This document shows, piece after piece, positions 45,275 through 55,351 of a stretch of DNA of 64,000 nt (positions are counted from its first letter, which is position 1; each line of letters opens with the position of its first letter). The notes under the pieces were generated by a model. The model made no database searches, was not told the DNA's origin, and saw only the letters and a program-made list of their open reading frames with translations. Source of the DNA: Jaenimonas drosophilae. Taxonomy: Eukaryota > Euglenozoa > Kinetoplastea > Trypanosomatida > Trypanosomatidae. Location of the stretch: contig JASAON010001629.1 of NCBI GenBank assembly GCA_030849065.1, positions 1-64,000 on the forward strand, written 5' to 3'. A program made the position numbers and the translations under genes.

Positions 45275-46105
45275 CTACGAGAGGAGCTTCTTCATGCTCT
45301 CATAAGTGACCATCGTGATGGCCCCCGATGGCGCGGTGTACAGCACACGCGGCAGCACGCCACGGAAGAGGCCCCGCATACCACCTCGCATCATCACCTC
45401 CCGCCACGCTGTGCCAAATCCATCACTACGGCCCAGCTGGAGGTGCGTTTTAATCGTGTCAATAGGGAAGGAGATACAGCTCGCCACAGTACCGGCGAGG
45501 ACGCCTCCGACAAGATAATCCATTGTGTTCTCAAGCTCCTGGTTGCGTGTGTTGCCCGGCCGCATAGAGGCCAAGTAGCTCTCATAGACGAGCCAGTAGG
45601 CCGTCATGTGGGGAATATTCATGGCGATGGTCGTGGGCAACGAGAGGAAGAGCGCACGCAGGCCCTCACCGCGCAGGATGCTAATACCGCAGTGGTAGGA
45701 GCTGCGGTAGCAACGGCATTGATCCATCTGCATCCGCTGCTTCACCACGTCGAAGGGCACCGTCACCACGTCGTGGGTGGCGGTGGCGAAGCAGGCGGAG
45801 ATGGCAACCCCGAGGTTCGTTTGCTCCCCAACCACACGTTTGGTGGCCTCGTAGACGCCAAAGTAGGCTGCATGAGCTGGCACCGCGGCGCAGAGCATCG
45901 GTGCGCAGCCTCGGTAGAGGTGTGCCAGCCGCTCCTTGTGCCAAATCACCCGGAGAGAGCTGAGGATGGACTCCTCACTACCACTCTGCAAACGTGTTTT
46001 GATCGTGTCAAAGGGAAACATGAGGAAGTGCTCAGCAAATCCTGCAGCTGCCCCAGCCACCCACTCCACCGCGGAGAAGCGGAGGTCCTCGTTGATGGAG
46101 GCCAT
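45275..46105 (-). CDS. Mitochondrial carrier, mitoferrin (Mrs3/4)-like
   Basis: 276 residues. Three carrier repeats: F-P-F-D-T-I-K-T-R-L-Q near 31-41, V-P-F-D-V-V-K-Q-R-M-Q near 118-128 and F-P-I-D-T-I-K-T-H-L-Q near 211-221. Family-specific features are the G-F-A-E-H-F start of helix 1, A-V-P-A-H-A-A-Y-F in helix 2, M-N-I-P-H-M-T-A-Y-W in helix 4 and A-P-S-G-A-I-T-M-V-T-Y-E in helix 6. These match mitoferrins, which import Fe(II) into mitochondria. Repeat 3 has His where Arg is usual after K-T. At 276 residues it is short but complete. Confidence 0.82.
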   Translation of the reverse strand: MASINEDLRFSAVEWVAGAAAGFAEHFLMFPFDTIKTRLQSGSEESILSSLRVIWHKERLAHLYRGCAPMLCAAVPAHAAYFGVYEATKRVVGEQTNLGVAISACFATATHDVVTVPFDVVKQRMQMDQCRCYRSSYHCGISILRGEGLRALFLSLPTTIAMNIPHMTAYWLVYESYLASMRPGNTRNQELENTMDYLVGGVLAGTVASCISFPIDTIKTHLQLGRSDGFGTAWREVMMRGGMRGLFRGVLPRVLYTAPSGAITMVTYESMKKLLS

Positions 46106-46290
46106 CCTCGCGCGCGCGTGTGTGCCGACGGCTCCGTCTTGTGATGACTAACCACAAGCCAAAAGAAAAGCACAAAAAACAGAAGGAGAGGAGGATGCAC
46201 GTAGGCAAAACGAAGACACACGTTCATCTTTTCATGGATGACATTCAGGGAAAATAGTTTCTGTTGTTGTTGTTGTTGTTGAGCAGCTTC

Positions 46291-46890
46291 TCACTGGCGG
46301 CAGGGTACTCCCATCTCCGCAAGCAGCGAAACCAGCTTGCGTGCGGGGATGAAACCTGACACACGCGAGCCGTTTTTGGTGTTGGAGGTGAGGTGGAGGC
46401 CCACCACACGCTCACCGAGGAAGTCAAGCACAGGTGCCCCGCTCGAGCCCGTGGTGCTCACGGTTCCCTTGACGGTACAGCCATCCTCATCGCTCTCAAC
46501 CACCACACCAGGTGATACGATGGGATGGTGTGGGGGCTTCGGCGAGAGCCACACCGTCGCCACACGTGCGTTGAGCGGAGGCAGAAAGCCCCGCAGGTCG
46601 GTGAAGTACACCACGGGCTGTTGCAGCCACAGAAGCAGCACATCATTGCTTCGGTCCTTGGAGGCGTACTCCACCCGGGCCCACTGTGAGTCCTTCACCT
46701 GCACCGTAAAGTCGCCGACGTCGTCCTTGTTCGAGTTGAAGTGGTGGCCGGCGGTGATGAGGATGTTGTTGGCGATGGCCACGCAACTGCCAAGGAAGTC
46801 ATCGCGCCAGTAGAGGGCGTAGATGCTGCGGGCGGTGTTGGGGGTGAGCTGCAGGTTCGTGGGAGGGCTCAGAATGCCATGCTGGCGCAT
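46291..46890 (-). CDS. Trypsin-fold serine protease, small single-domain
   Basis: 199 residues from the ATG at 46890; the longer frame starts with TTG. A complete chymotrypsin-fold triad is visible: His49 in I-T-A-G-H-H, Asp83 in S-N-D-V-L-L-L and Ser150 in G-S-S-G-A-P, followed by G-E-R-V-V-G-L-H. There is no signal peptide, PDZ domain or zymogen segment, so it is DegP/Tysnd1-like in its protease fold but is a bare domain. It is intracellular and possibly active. Substrate unknown. Confidence 0.82.
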   Translation of the reverse strand: MRQHGILSPPTNLQLTPNTARSIYALYWRDDFLGSCVAIANNILITAGHHFNSNKDDVGDFTVQVKDSQWARVEYASKDRSNDVLLLWLQQPVVYFTDLRGFLPPLNARVATVWLSPKPPHHPIVSPGVVVESDEDGCTVKGTVSTTGSSGAPVLDFLGERVVGLHLTSNTKNGSRVSGFIPARKLVSLLAEMGVPCRQ

Positions 46891-47286
46891 CAGGTGCAAG
46901 CAACGGCTACAGTGAAGTCAGAGTTCTGTTCTAGGGTGATCACAAGAAAGAAGAGGTTGAGAGAAGTGGCATACATTCACGTGCTTGATGGATGTGGGCA
47001 ACACGCGCCAAAAAACACACAACAGCGCACCAACACACACACACACAGAGAGAGAAGGCTTCATCCACGTGTTGATGGGTGCACGTCACCATGTCGAAAT
47101 GAAAACAACATCGCCAACACTCTATTCCTGCTCGGAAGAATTGCTCTACGTAGATGTTGGAGGTGCAATCCATGATAATAATGAGGTGTAGCGGGAACAG
47201 GTAGGTGGGCTTCGGCCCTTCCACTGCTCCATCTCACACATTCGCACCGCTCCTCGTCATCGCCGCTGCTGCCCTTGCTGGCAGAG
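46891..47286 (-). other. Intergenic region (0.4 kb)
   Basis: UTR sequence with CA repeats at about 47030-47048 and a GAGA stretch next to them. No gene is recognised. Confidence 0.45.
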
Positions 47287-48993
47287 CTATCGGCGAGAGC
47301 CCTTGAGCTTGTTGTCCTTGACCCAATCCTTCATGGTGGAGAGGATCGCGCTGAACTGCTGCGAAACCGACGGGTCGTCGGCGTGTTGCTGCACGCTGGA
47401 CTCCACCATCTTCATCACATCAAAGAGAGAATCCGCCGGCTCCTCGTGGGCAAAGACCTGCTGAAAGGCACCGATGCAGGCACACTTTTTGCCCTCAATG
47501 TACTCCGAGTCGCTATCCAGGCGCTCCAACACATCGAAGGCCTTGGCGGCGAAGTAGAAGGCGCAGGTCTTGAAGCAGTCGTTGGCCATGAGGCGGAGAA
47601 TTCCAATCGATTCACTTGTTTCCATCTTGAGGTAGATGTCCCAGGCCTTCTTCGCGTGGCGGTTCATGATGTGGGAACGCACCAGCCAGCTCGTGTAGCT
47701 GAACTCCGACTTGATCTTCTCCGAACGTACCGAGGTGAGGCTCTCTGCGGCCTCAGCGTAGTTGCCCGTACCCGCACATGCAATGCCGTAGAGATACAGA
47801 AAAGTATCATCCTTGGGGAAGTACGGCTTGATGGAGTTGAGGTAGATCAACACGTTGGGGAAGTCGCGAATGAGGAAGAAGTAGCTCGCCATGCACTGCC
47901 TGCCAGGGATGGTATCACACTCGGATTGTGCGGAGCCCACCATGTGGAAGTACTCACGGCACACCTTGAGGTGCTCTTGTGAGTCCAGCTGCTGCCCGAC
48001 GTAGGCGTTGACGACGGCCTTGAGGATGAACTCTGGGGAGTTGGCCGGCTCGAGATCCTTGATGAGCTCATAGGCCTCATCAATCTGCTGATGGCGCAGG
48101 TAGTAGATCACTAGGTTGAGGCGTGCTTCTGGGATGCCAACCTCCAGCATGGGGGGCAACACCTGCAGTGCATCGGTGCCGTTACGGAAGACTACCAAGT
48201 TGTGCTTCACAATATCGGTTTCGACGTGGTAGGTCGTGCGGTGGAGATCAATGAGCACCTTGAGCTCCGTCTGGGCGGCTTGACCATTGTATAAACGGTA
48301 GTGGTTGCACGCCTTGAGGTTGATGGCGATGGCGCTGTTGCCATAGGTTTGCAGGTAGACGTTGAGGAGGTCTAGGCTTGTTTCGTAGTAGTCCATCTTG
48401 TAGTAGCACATTGCCACGTACACGTTGAGGGCGATGTAGTCCCGTGTCTGGAGAAGAATGCGCTTGTAGGCATCCACAGCCTCCTGAAAGTGATTGCGTG
48501 CGTACTGCGCGGCGGCGAGGCAGAGTTGGTCCTCAATCGTATTTTGTAGTTTTTGGTGGTAGGCCATCATCTTGCTCTCATCTGCCAGCTTCCCGGCGAC
48601 TTGGAACATGAGGCGGGTTTGTAGGGAGCACTCTGGACCGTGAAGGGCGTACTCCTCCGCCTCTTGGTAGGACCCCACGACGAAGTAGCAGCAGGCCAGG
48701 TAAATGTAGTTCATTGGATCGCAGTTATCCATGGTGAGCATCTCCTTGTACACCTCAATGGCCTTCCAGACGTTGTTCATGTGGAATGCGCTGTAGGCCA
48801 ACCACGGGTTGATGTCGAGCTCCCCAATAGTCTGCCCGCCATCCTTGAAGAACTCCAGCATCGTGGTGGCCTTGGAGAAGTCACGGGACTGCAGCGCCTC
48901 CTCCAGGAGCTCAGCCGGAGATTGCTTCTGTTGCGCCGCCTTGGGCGGTGCCTGCGCCTTCTTGCGCATCACACGTCCGCTGGAGGTGATCAT
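47287..48993 (-). CDS. IFT56: Intraflagellar transport protein IFT56 (DYF13/TTC26)
   Basis: 568 residues, the family's usual length. The protein is a TPR superhelix from about residue 25 to 540, with a basic N-terminus. Distinctive stretches match IFT56: [59 protein letters not shown], and [12 protein letters not shown] near 279. It is a component of the IFT-B complex and is needed for flagellum assembly. It shows the source organism is flagellated. AG at 49024-49025 (minus) follows a T/C tract and gives a 30-nt 5' UTR. Confidence 0.92.
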   Translation of the reverse strand: MITSSGRVMRKKAQAPPKAAQQKQSPAELLEEALQSRDFSKATTMLEFFKDGGQTIGELDINPWLAYSAFHMNNVWKAIEVYKEMLTMDNCDPMNYIYLACCYFVVGSYQEAEEYALHGPECSLQTRLMFQVAGKLADESKMMAYHQKLQNTIEDQLCLAAAQYARNHFQEAVDAYKRILLQTRDYIALNVYVAMCYYKMDYYETSLDLLNVYLQTYGNSAIAINLKACNHYRLYNGQAAQTELKVLIDLHRTTYHVETDIVKHNLVVFRNGTDALQVLPPMLEVGIPEARLNLVIYYLRHQQIDEAYELIKDLEPANSPEFILKAVVNAYVGQQLDSQEHLKVCREYFHMVGSAQSECDTIPGRQCMASYFFLIRDFPNVLIYLNSIKPYFPKDDTFLYLYGIACAGTGNYAEAAESLTSVRSEKIKSEFSYTSWLVRSHIMNRHAKKAWDIYLKMETSESIGILRLMANDCFKTCAFYFAAKAFDVLERLDSDSEYIEGKKCACIGAFQQVFAHEEPADSLFDVMKMVESSVQQHADDPSVSQQFSAILSTMKDWVKDNKLKGSRR

Positions 48994-49325
48994 GTTGGAT
49001 GGATGATGTGCGGAGAGTGTATTCTAAAAATAAAGAAGGGGCGCACAAAAAAATGGGGTGTGGTGCTCTCGTGGCAACGAACAGAACGAGAACAACAACA
49101 ACAAATCTACTCATACAACGAAGAAAAAAGATTCAAGATGATGAGGGAGGCAGGATGATGATGATGATTGAGGCTTGCATGCTCAGTGACAGCATAAAGA
49201 GGGAAGCACTGTGTTGCTACCTAGGAAAAGGAGTCGTTTACGCTGTCACACAGACACACAAACATGTGGAAATAGCTCAGCGTTCATCATGCCAACACAT
49301 ACAATGTAAGCGTTGGGTGATGTAT
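48994..49325 (-). other. Intergenic region (0.33 kb)
   Basis: IFT56 splice tract (minus, about 49027-49042) with AG at 49024-49025. ATG/GAT short repeats at 49136-49168. Nothing else. Confidence 0.45.
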
Positions 49326-49538
49326 TCATCCACGTGGTGAGGTTGGTCCTGGATGTTGAGCAAGTCGATCACGAATACGCTGCTCTGAGTACAAGCTCAT
49401 CTGCCCAACGCAGTAGTAGAGGGTGAAGGGTATGAGCATCATGCCAAGAACCCGCCCCATGAGCTCAAAATCTTGGCAACTTCGCAGGCGGTGGCGCACG
49501 TGCTCCATTCGAGCGGAGATGGCATGACCTATGCGCAT
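49326..49538 (-). CDS. Small single-span membrane protein, tentative
   Basis: 70 residues from the ATG at 49538; the open frame runs further upstream through Cys-rich low-complexity sequence that looks like UTR. One hydrophobic segment near residues 27-46 (M-G-R-V-L-G-M-M-L-I-P-F-T-L-Y-Y) sits between a basic N-terminus and a charged C-terminus. The size and shape suit a small mitochondrial or ER protein, but no family is recognised. The splice signal upstream is weak. Confidence 0.42.
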   Translation of the reverse strand: MRIGHAISARMEHVRHRLRSCQDFELMGRVLGMMLIPFTLYYCVGQMSLYSEQRIRDRLAQHPGPTSPRG

Positions 49539-49822
49539 CGTTAGCGGGCTACAAACGTCAACTATGTGCCTCCTAATTTTTTTTCTTGCTTGTTGTGTGT
49601 AGTTATGTTCAGCGCAGCAACAATGAATGATTGTGAGCAGAGTAGAGCCAGCGCCAATAATACTGCAACAACAACAGCAAGAACACATGGCCTCCGTTGC
49701 CAGTACTCTTCGGGAGGAGAGAGCGTGGTGTAACCACAACGTATTTCTTCTGCAGCAGGGAATGGAAGGTGAGCCTCGCCGAATGTACGCTTCTTCTGAA
49801 GTATGCATGAATATCTGTGCCG

Positions 49823-50809
49823 CTAGCGAACGTCAATCACGCGTGCATGCGCGCAGCGATGTGGCCCATCCTCTGCATAATCGTGCTGGCTCACGCATAG
49901 ACCCTTGAAGGAGGCGAGCCGAGTGAGGATGAGGGCACCTTCCACTGCTGCCTGAAGTGGGTCCCGCATTGCCACCTCGCGTGGTGGATGTGCCAGTAGT
50001 GTGTGATGCATGGCCTCTATCATCACCCCTCCCATTCCGGAGATTGTAGCTCCCCCACCAATGCAGGCTACCGTGTTGAGGTCTGTGTGCTCCAGGCTGA
50101 CTTTCTGGTAGGCGTAACTCACACACGATGGCACCCCAATGTCTGTGGAGTAGAGGAGCCTCTGTGTGGCTGGAGCCACCGCCTCGGCTGAGCATGGAAG
50201 GTTGATGGTGCTGCCATCAGGTAGCTGAACTTGTGTGTTGGCCGATGGGCTCCACTGGGGTTCCAAGGAGCAGCATTGGGCCTTGATGCTCGTGAGGACC
50301 TCATGCTGCGTGGGTGGCATGGATGCAACGCTTGCAATGGAATCATCAACTGCCCACATACCCACGGAGGGGTGTTGCGAGGTGTGGATGATGTTCGGCA
50401 CACCCTGAACCACCGGCGTGATGCGGACGCCAGAGTAGCCGGCATCCACAACCAAGCCTGAGGTTTGACCAGCCGCAAAAAGGGCCGTGACGGAGCTCCA
50501 GTGAAGGCACACCTGCTTGGCATGAACCACCTCAAAGCAGTAGTAGAGTAGCGCCTCCTTCAGCTGTGGTGGGGCAAGCGTGTGAAGGAGAGGGAGGATA
50601 GTGAGCTGCTCATCCTCCTGCACGCGTCCACTAAGAAGTTGGCTCAGGGCCGCAACAACATCTTCGGCACCCACAGGCTCATGGTGAGTGGGATTCATCA
50701 ATTGTGTCTGAATGGGTGGGTGCTCAGCATCGGCTGCCCGGCGCCTACTCGTCATTGCATGCCGCACCGCATAGCGGCCGCAGTCGATGACGGCGGTGCT
50801 CCCGCTCAT
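49823..50809 (-). CDS. Divergent actin-related protein
   Basis: 328 residues from the ATG at 50809. The longer frame's extra 61 residues include a hydrophobic run encoded by the pyrimidine tract (minus, about 50831-50880) that ends in AG at 50828-50829, so they are not coding. Actin-fold marks are T-A-V-I-D-C-G-R-Y at the N-terminus, S-G-L-V-V-D-A-G-Y-S-G-V-R-I-T-P-V near 130 (phosphate 2 loop) and A-C-I-G-G-G-A-T-I-S-G-M near 258 (adenosine loop). It is shorter than actin (about 375) and lacks most inter-subunit contacts by eye, so it is an ARP that probably does not polymerise. Its class (nuclear ARP or other) cannot be told. Confidence 0.75.
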   Translation of the reverse strand: MSGSTAVIDCGRYAVRHAMTSRRRAADAEHPPIQTQLMNPTHHEPVGAEDVVAALSQLLSGRVQEDEQLTILPLLHTLAPPQLKEALLYYCFEVVHAKQVCLHWSSVTALFAAGQTSGLVVDAGYSGVRITPVVQGVPNIIHTSQHPSVGMWAVDDSIASVASMPPTQHEVLTSIKAQCCSLEPQWSPSANTQVQLPDGSTINLPCSAEAVAPATQRLLYSTDIGVPSCVSYAYQKVSLEHTDLNTVACIGGGATISGMGGVMIEAMHHTLLAHPPREVAMRDPLQAAVEGALILTRLASFKGLCVSQHDYAEDGPHRCAHARVIDVR

Positions 50810-51200
50810 GAAGTCCCACAAGCAAAACTGTGAAGAAAGAATGAGTGAAGAAGACAGAAGAGTGAAGAAGATGTAGTCACACAACATGTACAGAGACATT
50901 GCAGCACTACACACACACACGAGTTGGATGGATGTGCGTTGATGATGTGGTTGTTGTTGGTTGTTCTTGCAGGGGGTGCTGTGTTGCATCACCGAAAAGG
51001 CTGATGTGCACCACCATTCTTCCGTGAGAGAGGTTTACACACCAGGCAGCGGTACACGCAGAGGAAGAGGATGATAGTATATAAGAAGACGGCCCTTGCA
51101 ACAGAAACACCGGCATCCACACACACAAAACTGCACCGGTCGTAGCGGCACACGCCAGCGCGGAGAGAGGGAGGAGAAGTACGTGGAGGAGCACGAGGCA
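50810..51200 (-). other. Intergenic region with ARP splice acceptor
   Basis: The minus-strand tract at about 50831-50880 and AG at 50828-50829 give a 5' UTR of about 18 nt for the ARP. The rest is START-gene 3' side sequence without recognised features. Confidence 0.5.
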
Positions 51201-52286
51201 TTAGCCCCGCAGCAGCGTCTGTCGAACCCCCTCCACACTAAACTTTAGCCGCACCATGTACTCCTCCGTGGTGGGTGCCCGACCTTCACGGAGGAAGGAG
51301 CGGTCCACGGCATTCATCGCGTCCTGCATAATGCTGCGGTATTGCTGCACAGTGGCGGCATCCATCGAGTGTGCCGCCGCCATCGGGGCGAGTGAAATGA
51401 CGGGGGCGGTGTTGAAGTCAAAGGCCTCACCACCAACCGCCGTGCCACCCGAAGGTGCCGCCGTTGCTGCCAGTGTGCCGGTTGGCACTTCTGCGCCAGC
51501 CACTGGCTCCGTTGAGCCCGCCTGTTTGGCCGCCAGCTCATGCTCGGGATACAGGTAGGTGCTATCCCAATCCATTTTTGGCGTTGTCCATGGGTAGACG
51601 TGGTCGGGAGGGTAGGTGGCCTTGGCGAAATCTGGGTACTTCTCCGAGCACTTCTCACAGTTGTTGAGAATCATGGGGGCACCCTTCGTCATGGCAAAGT
51701 TGATGATGGCGTGGGGGATGGAGCCACATGGATCACTGTGGGTGACATAGGTAAGGAGAGTGCCTTCACCATGCGGCTGAATGAAGAAGCCGGTGAGGAT
51801 GGACTTGGCACGAACAAACTTCTTCTTTTCTGGGCAGAGCTCATGCGGCTCGGAGTGATTGAAGATGACGTACTCGCCATTCGTGAACTCCATCCACGAA
51901 CGTTGATTGCAGAAGTCGCGATTTGCCAGTGGCCAGGGAAATTTCGCGGAGTAGTAGCCAACATCGTTGTGGCGATCGAGGATGCAGATGTTGTAGCCCT
52001 CAATCATGTTGGTGTCCCATGTTGCTCGGTACTCGGCATCGTGCAGCTGATTGTAGAGTACCAAGGGAGGTACTCGCTCCATCACGCGACGTGCGCGGAT
52101 GATGTTGAGGCTTGTGGAGTCATCTCCTGGCGGCCGCGACTGAACCGTGAGCTGAGAATCAGTGTAGTGTGTTTTCCACCCACCCTCACTAAAGGCTAGA
52201 TCCCTAAAGCGTATAAAGTGTGGCAGCGTCATGAGCTTGTAGCGCCTGCCGTTGTCTTCAGCGTAGATTTCCTCATCGTCCTTCAT
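51201..52286 (-). CDS. START-domain lipid-transfer protein (second), PCTP/STARD10-like
   Basis: 361 residues from the ATG at 52286; the longer frame starts with GTG. Residues about 25-230 are a START domain: W-K-T-H-Y-T-D, L-N-I-I-R-A-R, L-Y-N-Q-L-H-D-A-E-Y-R-A-T-W-D, and Y-Y-S-A-K-F-P-W-P-L-A-N-R-D-F, the latter a strong match to the PCTP/STARD10 group. T-Y-V-T-H-S-D-P-C-G-S-I-P and I-N-F-A-M-T-K-G-A-P near 195-225 continue the fold. Residues 265-310 are an Ala/Gly/Pro/Thr linker, and the C-terminus has an amphipathic helix. It probably carries phospholipid between membranes. Confidence 0.88.
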   Translation of the reverse strand: MKDDEEIYAEDNGRRYKLMTLPHFIRFRDLAFSEGGWKTHYTDSQLTVQSRPPGDDSTSLNIIRARRVMERVPPLVLYNQLHDAEYRATWDTNMIEGYNICILDRHNDVGYYSAKFPWPLANRDFCNQRSWMEFTNGEYVIFNHSEPHELCPEKKKFVRAKSILTGFFIQPHGEGTLLTYVTHSDPCGSIPHAIINFAMTKGAPMILNNCEKCSEKYPDFAKATYPPDHVYPWTTPKMDWDSTYLYPEHELAAKQAGSTEPVAGAEVPTGTLAATAAPSGGTAVGGEAFDFNTAPVISLAPMAAAHSMDAATVQQYRSIMQDAMNAVDRSFLREGRAPTTEEYMVRLKFSVEGVRQTLLRG

Positions 52287-53003
52287 TGTCACGGAAGTGA
52301 GAAGCACGAGGGGTGATCAAACTACGTATGTACTCGGCAACTACAAACACACATACATGGAAAAGGTAGGTGGGGAGGAAGAAGGAGGTAATTGTGAATT
52401 GCACTTTAATCATGAAGAGAGGAGTAGCTATCTCGCACAGACCCGTGAAGAAATGAATGTCCGTATTTGCTGTTTTTTTTGTTTTCAGCGGGTACTTTGG
52501 AGGTACGCCAACACACATGATGCGCCATTGAAGACGCGCGGGACCTCTTAGGGACCAGATGGAACAAGTGAAGAAGAAGGCAAGCATTCGAGCGAACGTA
52601 CGCGCAGCAGAAGAAGATCATGTGGAGATAATAGTTGATGATGATGGTGATGGGAGTGGCACGCTTCGTGCTGGAAGATGGAAGTTGTGTGCGTGGATAT
52701 ACGTGCATCTGCGCGGGAAATATATATATATTCTTCCGTGTGCGACTTCCACGAACGGTATCATCATCATCATCAACGTCCACCAGCATCCGGGGAGAAC
52801 AGTCGAAATGCAAGAGGAGGAGGTGTAGAGGGGGGGGGGTGGGAGGGGGGAAAATAACGGTGGAGGAGGAGGGGAGGAAAGAGGAGCTCCACACGTAGTG
52901 CAGGATGCATTCCTACGTCAATGAACACCCAACAAACAACAATACAAAATCAATAGAAAAAAAACATCAGTAGCCAACTATTCACCACGCATACAAAACA
53001 TCG
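52287..53003 (-). other. Intergenic region (0.72 kb), purine-rich on plus strand
   Basis: A G/A-rich stretch at 52812-52884 includes a 10-nt G run (52831-52839 region) and reads as a C/T-rich tract on the minus strand, so it may serve splicing or polyadenylation. ATC/GAT short repeats at about 52760-52778. No gene is supported. Confidence 0.45.
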
Positions 53004-53975
53004 TTAGTTGGCGCTGTTGGCACGGGTGTTGCCAAGCCGGGTGCGTAGATCCTGAATGATGCGAAGTCGGCGCTGAACCGCCTCGGAGGCACAAATGACA
53101 TCGGGCAACGTGCTCATGACAACATCGAAAGCGGTTGGCCGATTCTTTGGCTGTGTGGAGAGCATGCGCTGAACCAGCTTCTGAAGGGCTGGGGAGTAGC
53201 TGGAGAAGTGAGGACCAAAATATCCTTGTCGCACCAAGTCGGCAGACCCTCCCATGAGAACTACACACGTTGCGCCAAGTGCGTACACATCGGCCCCACC
53301 ATCAATCCGAGTACCCTCACACGCCAGTGCTTCTGGGCAGAGGTACTTCTGGTCACCATCTTCATCGCACAAGCCACGGAAGACCTCCCCCGTGGACCAG
53401 CGACTTTGTGGGTGGGCTGGCATAGGCCGAGATAGACCAAAGTCGCAGAGCTTGAACCAAAACTGTGTTGCCCCGGATTCATCCATCACGAGCTGTCGAG
53501 CAAGGATGTTGTCAGGCTTCACATCACGGTGCAACAGTTGATGAGAGTGGAGGTAGTGAAGGGCAGAGGAGATGTGCTGCAACAAGCGCAGCAATAACTC
53601 TTCGGGCAAAGGGGTGGGCATCGTCGAGACGTTCTCTCCGAGCCACTCCGTGCGCATCAGCACCGTGTGCTCTTCTACCCAGGAGTCGAAGTAGCGTAGG
53701 ATATGTGGATGCTGGCATGCGCTCAAGGCATAAACCTCCTGCAGACGCCGCTGCAGATCATTCTCCCCGTCAAGTGGGTACTTGGACACCTTCACCGCGT
53801 ACTCCTGGCCATCCACGTCGAGTGTGCCCAGCTTCACAACCCCAAAGGTACCTTCGGCAGCATCCTCGATGTGGCTCATTTCGTTGTTGAGTTGGCTCAT
53901 TTCCACATTTGTGTTGGATAGGCTGGCGTTACAACAGCCGTTGGCGGGGATGGACTCATCCATGGAGTCCATCAT
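53004..53975 (-). CDS. WEE1: WEE1-like protein kinase
   Basis: 323 residues from the ATG at 53975; the longer frame starts with TTG. The kinase domain is at about 36-300. The Gly loop reads A-E-G-T-F-G (its first Gly is replaced), then Y-A-V-K, L-Q-E-V-Y-A-L-S-A-C near αC, H-I-L-R-Y-F-D-S-W-V-E, which is characteristic of WEE1/MYT1, L-L-H-R-D-V-K-P-D-N, C-D-F-G-L-S-R, and D-G-D-Q-K-Y-L-C-P-E-A-L in place of a normal APE. WEE1 kinases inhibit CDK1 by phosphorylating its Gly loop. The N-terminus is short (about 35 residues) compared with other WEE1 proteins. Confidence 0.78.
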   Translation of the reverse strand: MMDSMDESIPANGCCNASLSNTNVEMSQLNNEMSHIEDAAEGTFGVVKLGTLDVDGQEYAVKVSKYPLDGENDLQRRLQEVYALSACQHPHILRYFDSWVEEHTVLMRTEWLGENVSTMPTPLPEELLLRLLQHISSALHYLHSHQLLHRDVKPDNILARQLVMDESGATQFWFKLCDFGLSRPMPAHPQSRWSTGEVFRGLCDEDGDQKYLCPEALACEGTRIDGGADVYALGATCVVLMGGSADLVRQGYFGPHFSSYSPALQKLVQRMLSTQPKNRPTAFDVVMSTLPDVICASEAVQRRLRIIQDLRTRLGNTRANSAN

Positions 53976-54532
53976 CGTCGTGTGGGGTGACGTGTGTGCA
54001 GTGATGAGGTGAATCCCTTCCACGTCCAATCACACCTCTCTAAAAACACTTGTTGTTGTTTGTGGCTACAAATCACCGTAGCTGGGCGGATGCCGCTGCT
54101 GGTGACGCTAGAGTATAGATTGTGAAGTTGGCCACGGCCACACCTCATCACAACGACAGCGGTGTGGCTAAACCATCAAGAACACATGAAGAGAGAAGAG
54201 AACGAGAGAGAATGATGTAAATACGCATATATTGCCACAGAACACAATGCATCAAGAGCACTCCAAGTGGATCCATCAACCAATCATATCTTTCTAAGGT
54301 TGGCCCTCCAGCGGGTACATCAGCCTGCCGACGTCGTTCACCACCACCACACACAACATCCGCAGGCCTACCATGCACTATTGTACATCGCCAACAACAT
54401 TCGGTGTGACCCACATGTCCACTGCTCACTGCATGTGAGGTAGGGAGGGAGCGGAAGATGATGATGGACGTCACTGTAGAACATCATCATCATCATCATG
54501 ATCATCCCTTAACTCCCTCTTCCCACGCCTGC
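53976..54532 (-). other. Intergenic region (0.56 kb)
   Basis: An ATC trinucleotide repeat at 54482-54500 (minus: GAT). No gene or RNA signature is recognised. Confidence 0.45.
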
Positions 54533-55351
54533 CTACGACACAGCGATGATGGGGGCGTCGATGTCCGTCTTCCCGCTCACGCGGTTCTCTCCTAACTTTG
54601 CCTCACACCCGGAGTGTACGTGCATCGAGCCATCAAACTGATTGTCCGTCCACAGGCCCTTGGCACCTTGGGAGATCATCGCACACTGCACGCCACACTC
54701 ACGTACTAGGTTGCTTCGCACAACGGGATCACTGCCTTCTACGGCGTAGATGCCAAACTTCTTGATGTGCTCGAGGGAGTTAGCCTCAATCAGACCAGTG
54801 GATTGACGGCGGTAGTAGATGCCAAAAAGACAATCACGAATGCGGTTGTTGCGCAGCACCACCGACGCCTGATCGGCAGACACTCCATTGACGCGGCACT
54901 CGTAAATGTCCGTATCCTCCACCTCTCCGGATGATTCCGCCATGAAGTAGACCCCATCACCACTTGAGGTGCAGTGGTGGACGCGGCAGCTCTTGAGGCT
55001 GAGCTTGCAACGCGGGCCAACACGCACGCCGTCATTGCCGTGGTGGATGTCACAGCTCTCAATGATGGCGTGACCCTTGCGGATATCCACGCGGCCACGG
55101 ATTTGGAGATTCTTCAGAGTGGCGTTCGCGAGAATCACAACACCGTTAGTGATGGTGGTCTCGGTATCCTCCTCCTCCGACGAGGTACGCTCCGCCACGA
55201 TGGTGATGTCCACGGGAATCTTGACGAGCTCCTCATACAGGCCAGGCTGCAGTTGGATAGTATCTCCCGCTGTGCACGCCTCCACTGCCTCATTGAGGCT
55301 GCTAAAGGAGGCGTTGTCGCCGGTGCCGACAATGACAGTTTTGGTGGTCAT
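54533..55351 (-). CDS. Right-handed parallel beta-helix (pectate-lyase/CASH-fold) protein
   Basis: 272 residues. Nearly the whole chain is built of about 22-residue beta-helix coils: N-G-V-V-I-L-A-N-A-T-L-K-N-L, H-A-I-I-E-S-C-D-I, K-L-S-L-K-S-C-R-V, S-V-V-L-R-N-N-R-I-R-D-C-L-F-G-I-Y-Y, P-V-V-R-S-N-L-V-R-E-C-G. The start (I-V-G-T-G-D-N-A-S-F-S-S-L-N-E-A-V) is typical of pectin-lyase-like folds. No signal peptide and no obvious catalytic Lys/Arg set, so it is probably a binding or scaffold protein like FBXO11's CASH repeats rather than a lyase. Confidence 0.85.
   Translation of the reverse strand: MTTKTVIVGTGDNASFSSLNEAVEACTAGDTIQLQPGLYEELVKIPVDITIVAERTSSEEEDTETTITNGVVILANATLKNLQIRGRVDIRKGHAIIESCDIHHGNDGVRVGPRCKLSLKSCRVHHCTSSGDGVYFMAESSGEVEDTDIYECRVNGVSADQASVVLRNNRIRDCLFGIYYRRQSTGLIEANSLEHIKKFGIYAVEGSDPVVRSNLVRECGVQCAMISQGAKGLWTDNQFDGSMHVHSGCEAKLGENRVSGKTDIDAPIIAVS

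Noticed and set aside
45038..46144. Plus-strand 368-residue frame opposite the mitoferrin gene
   Set aside because: Antisense shadow; the minus frame has three carrier repeats, this one has none.
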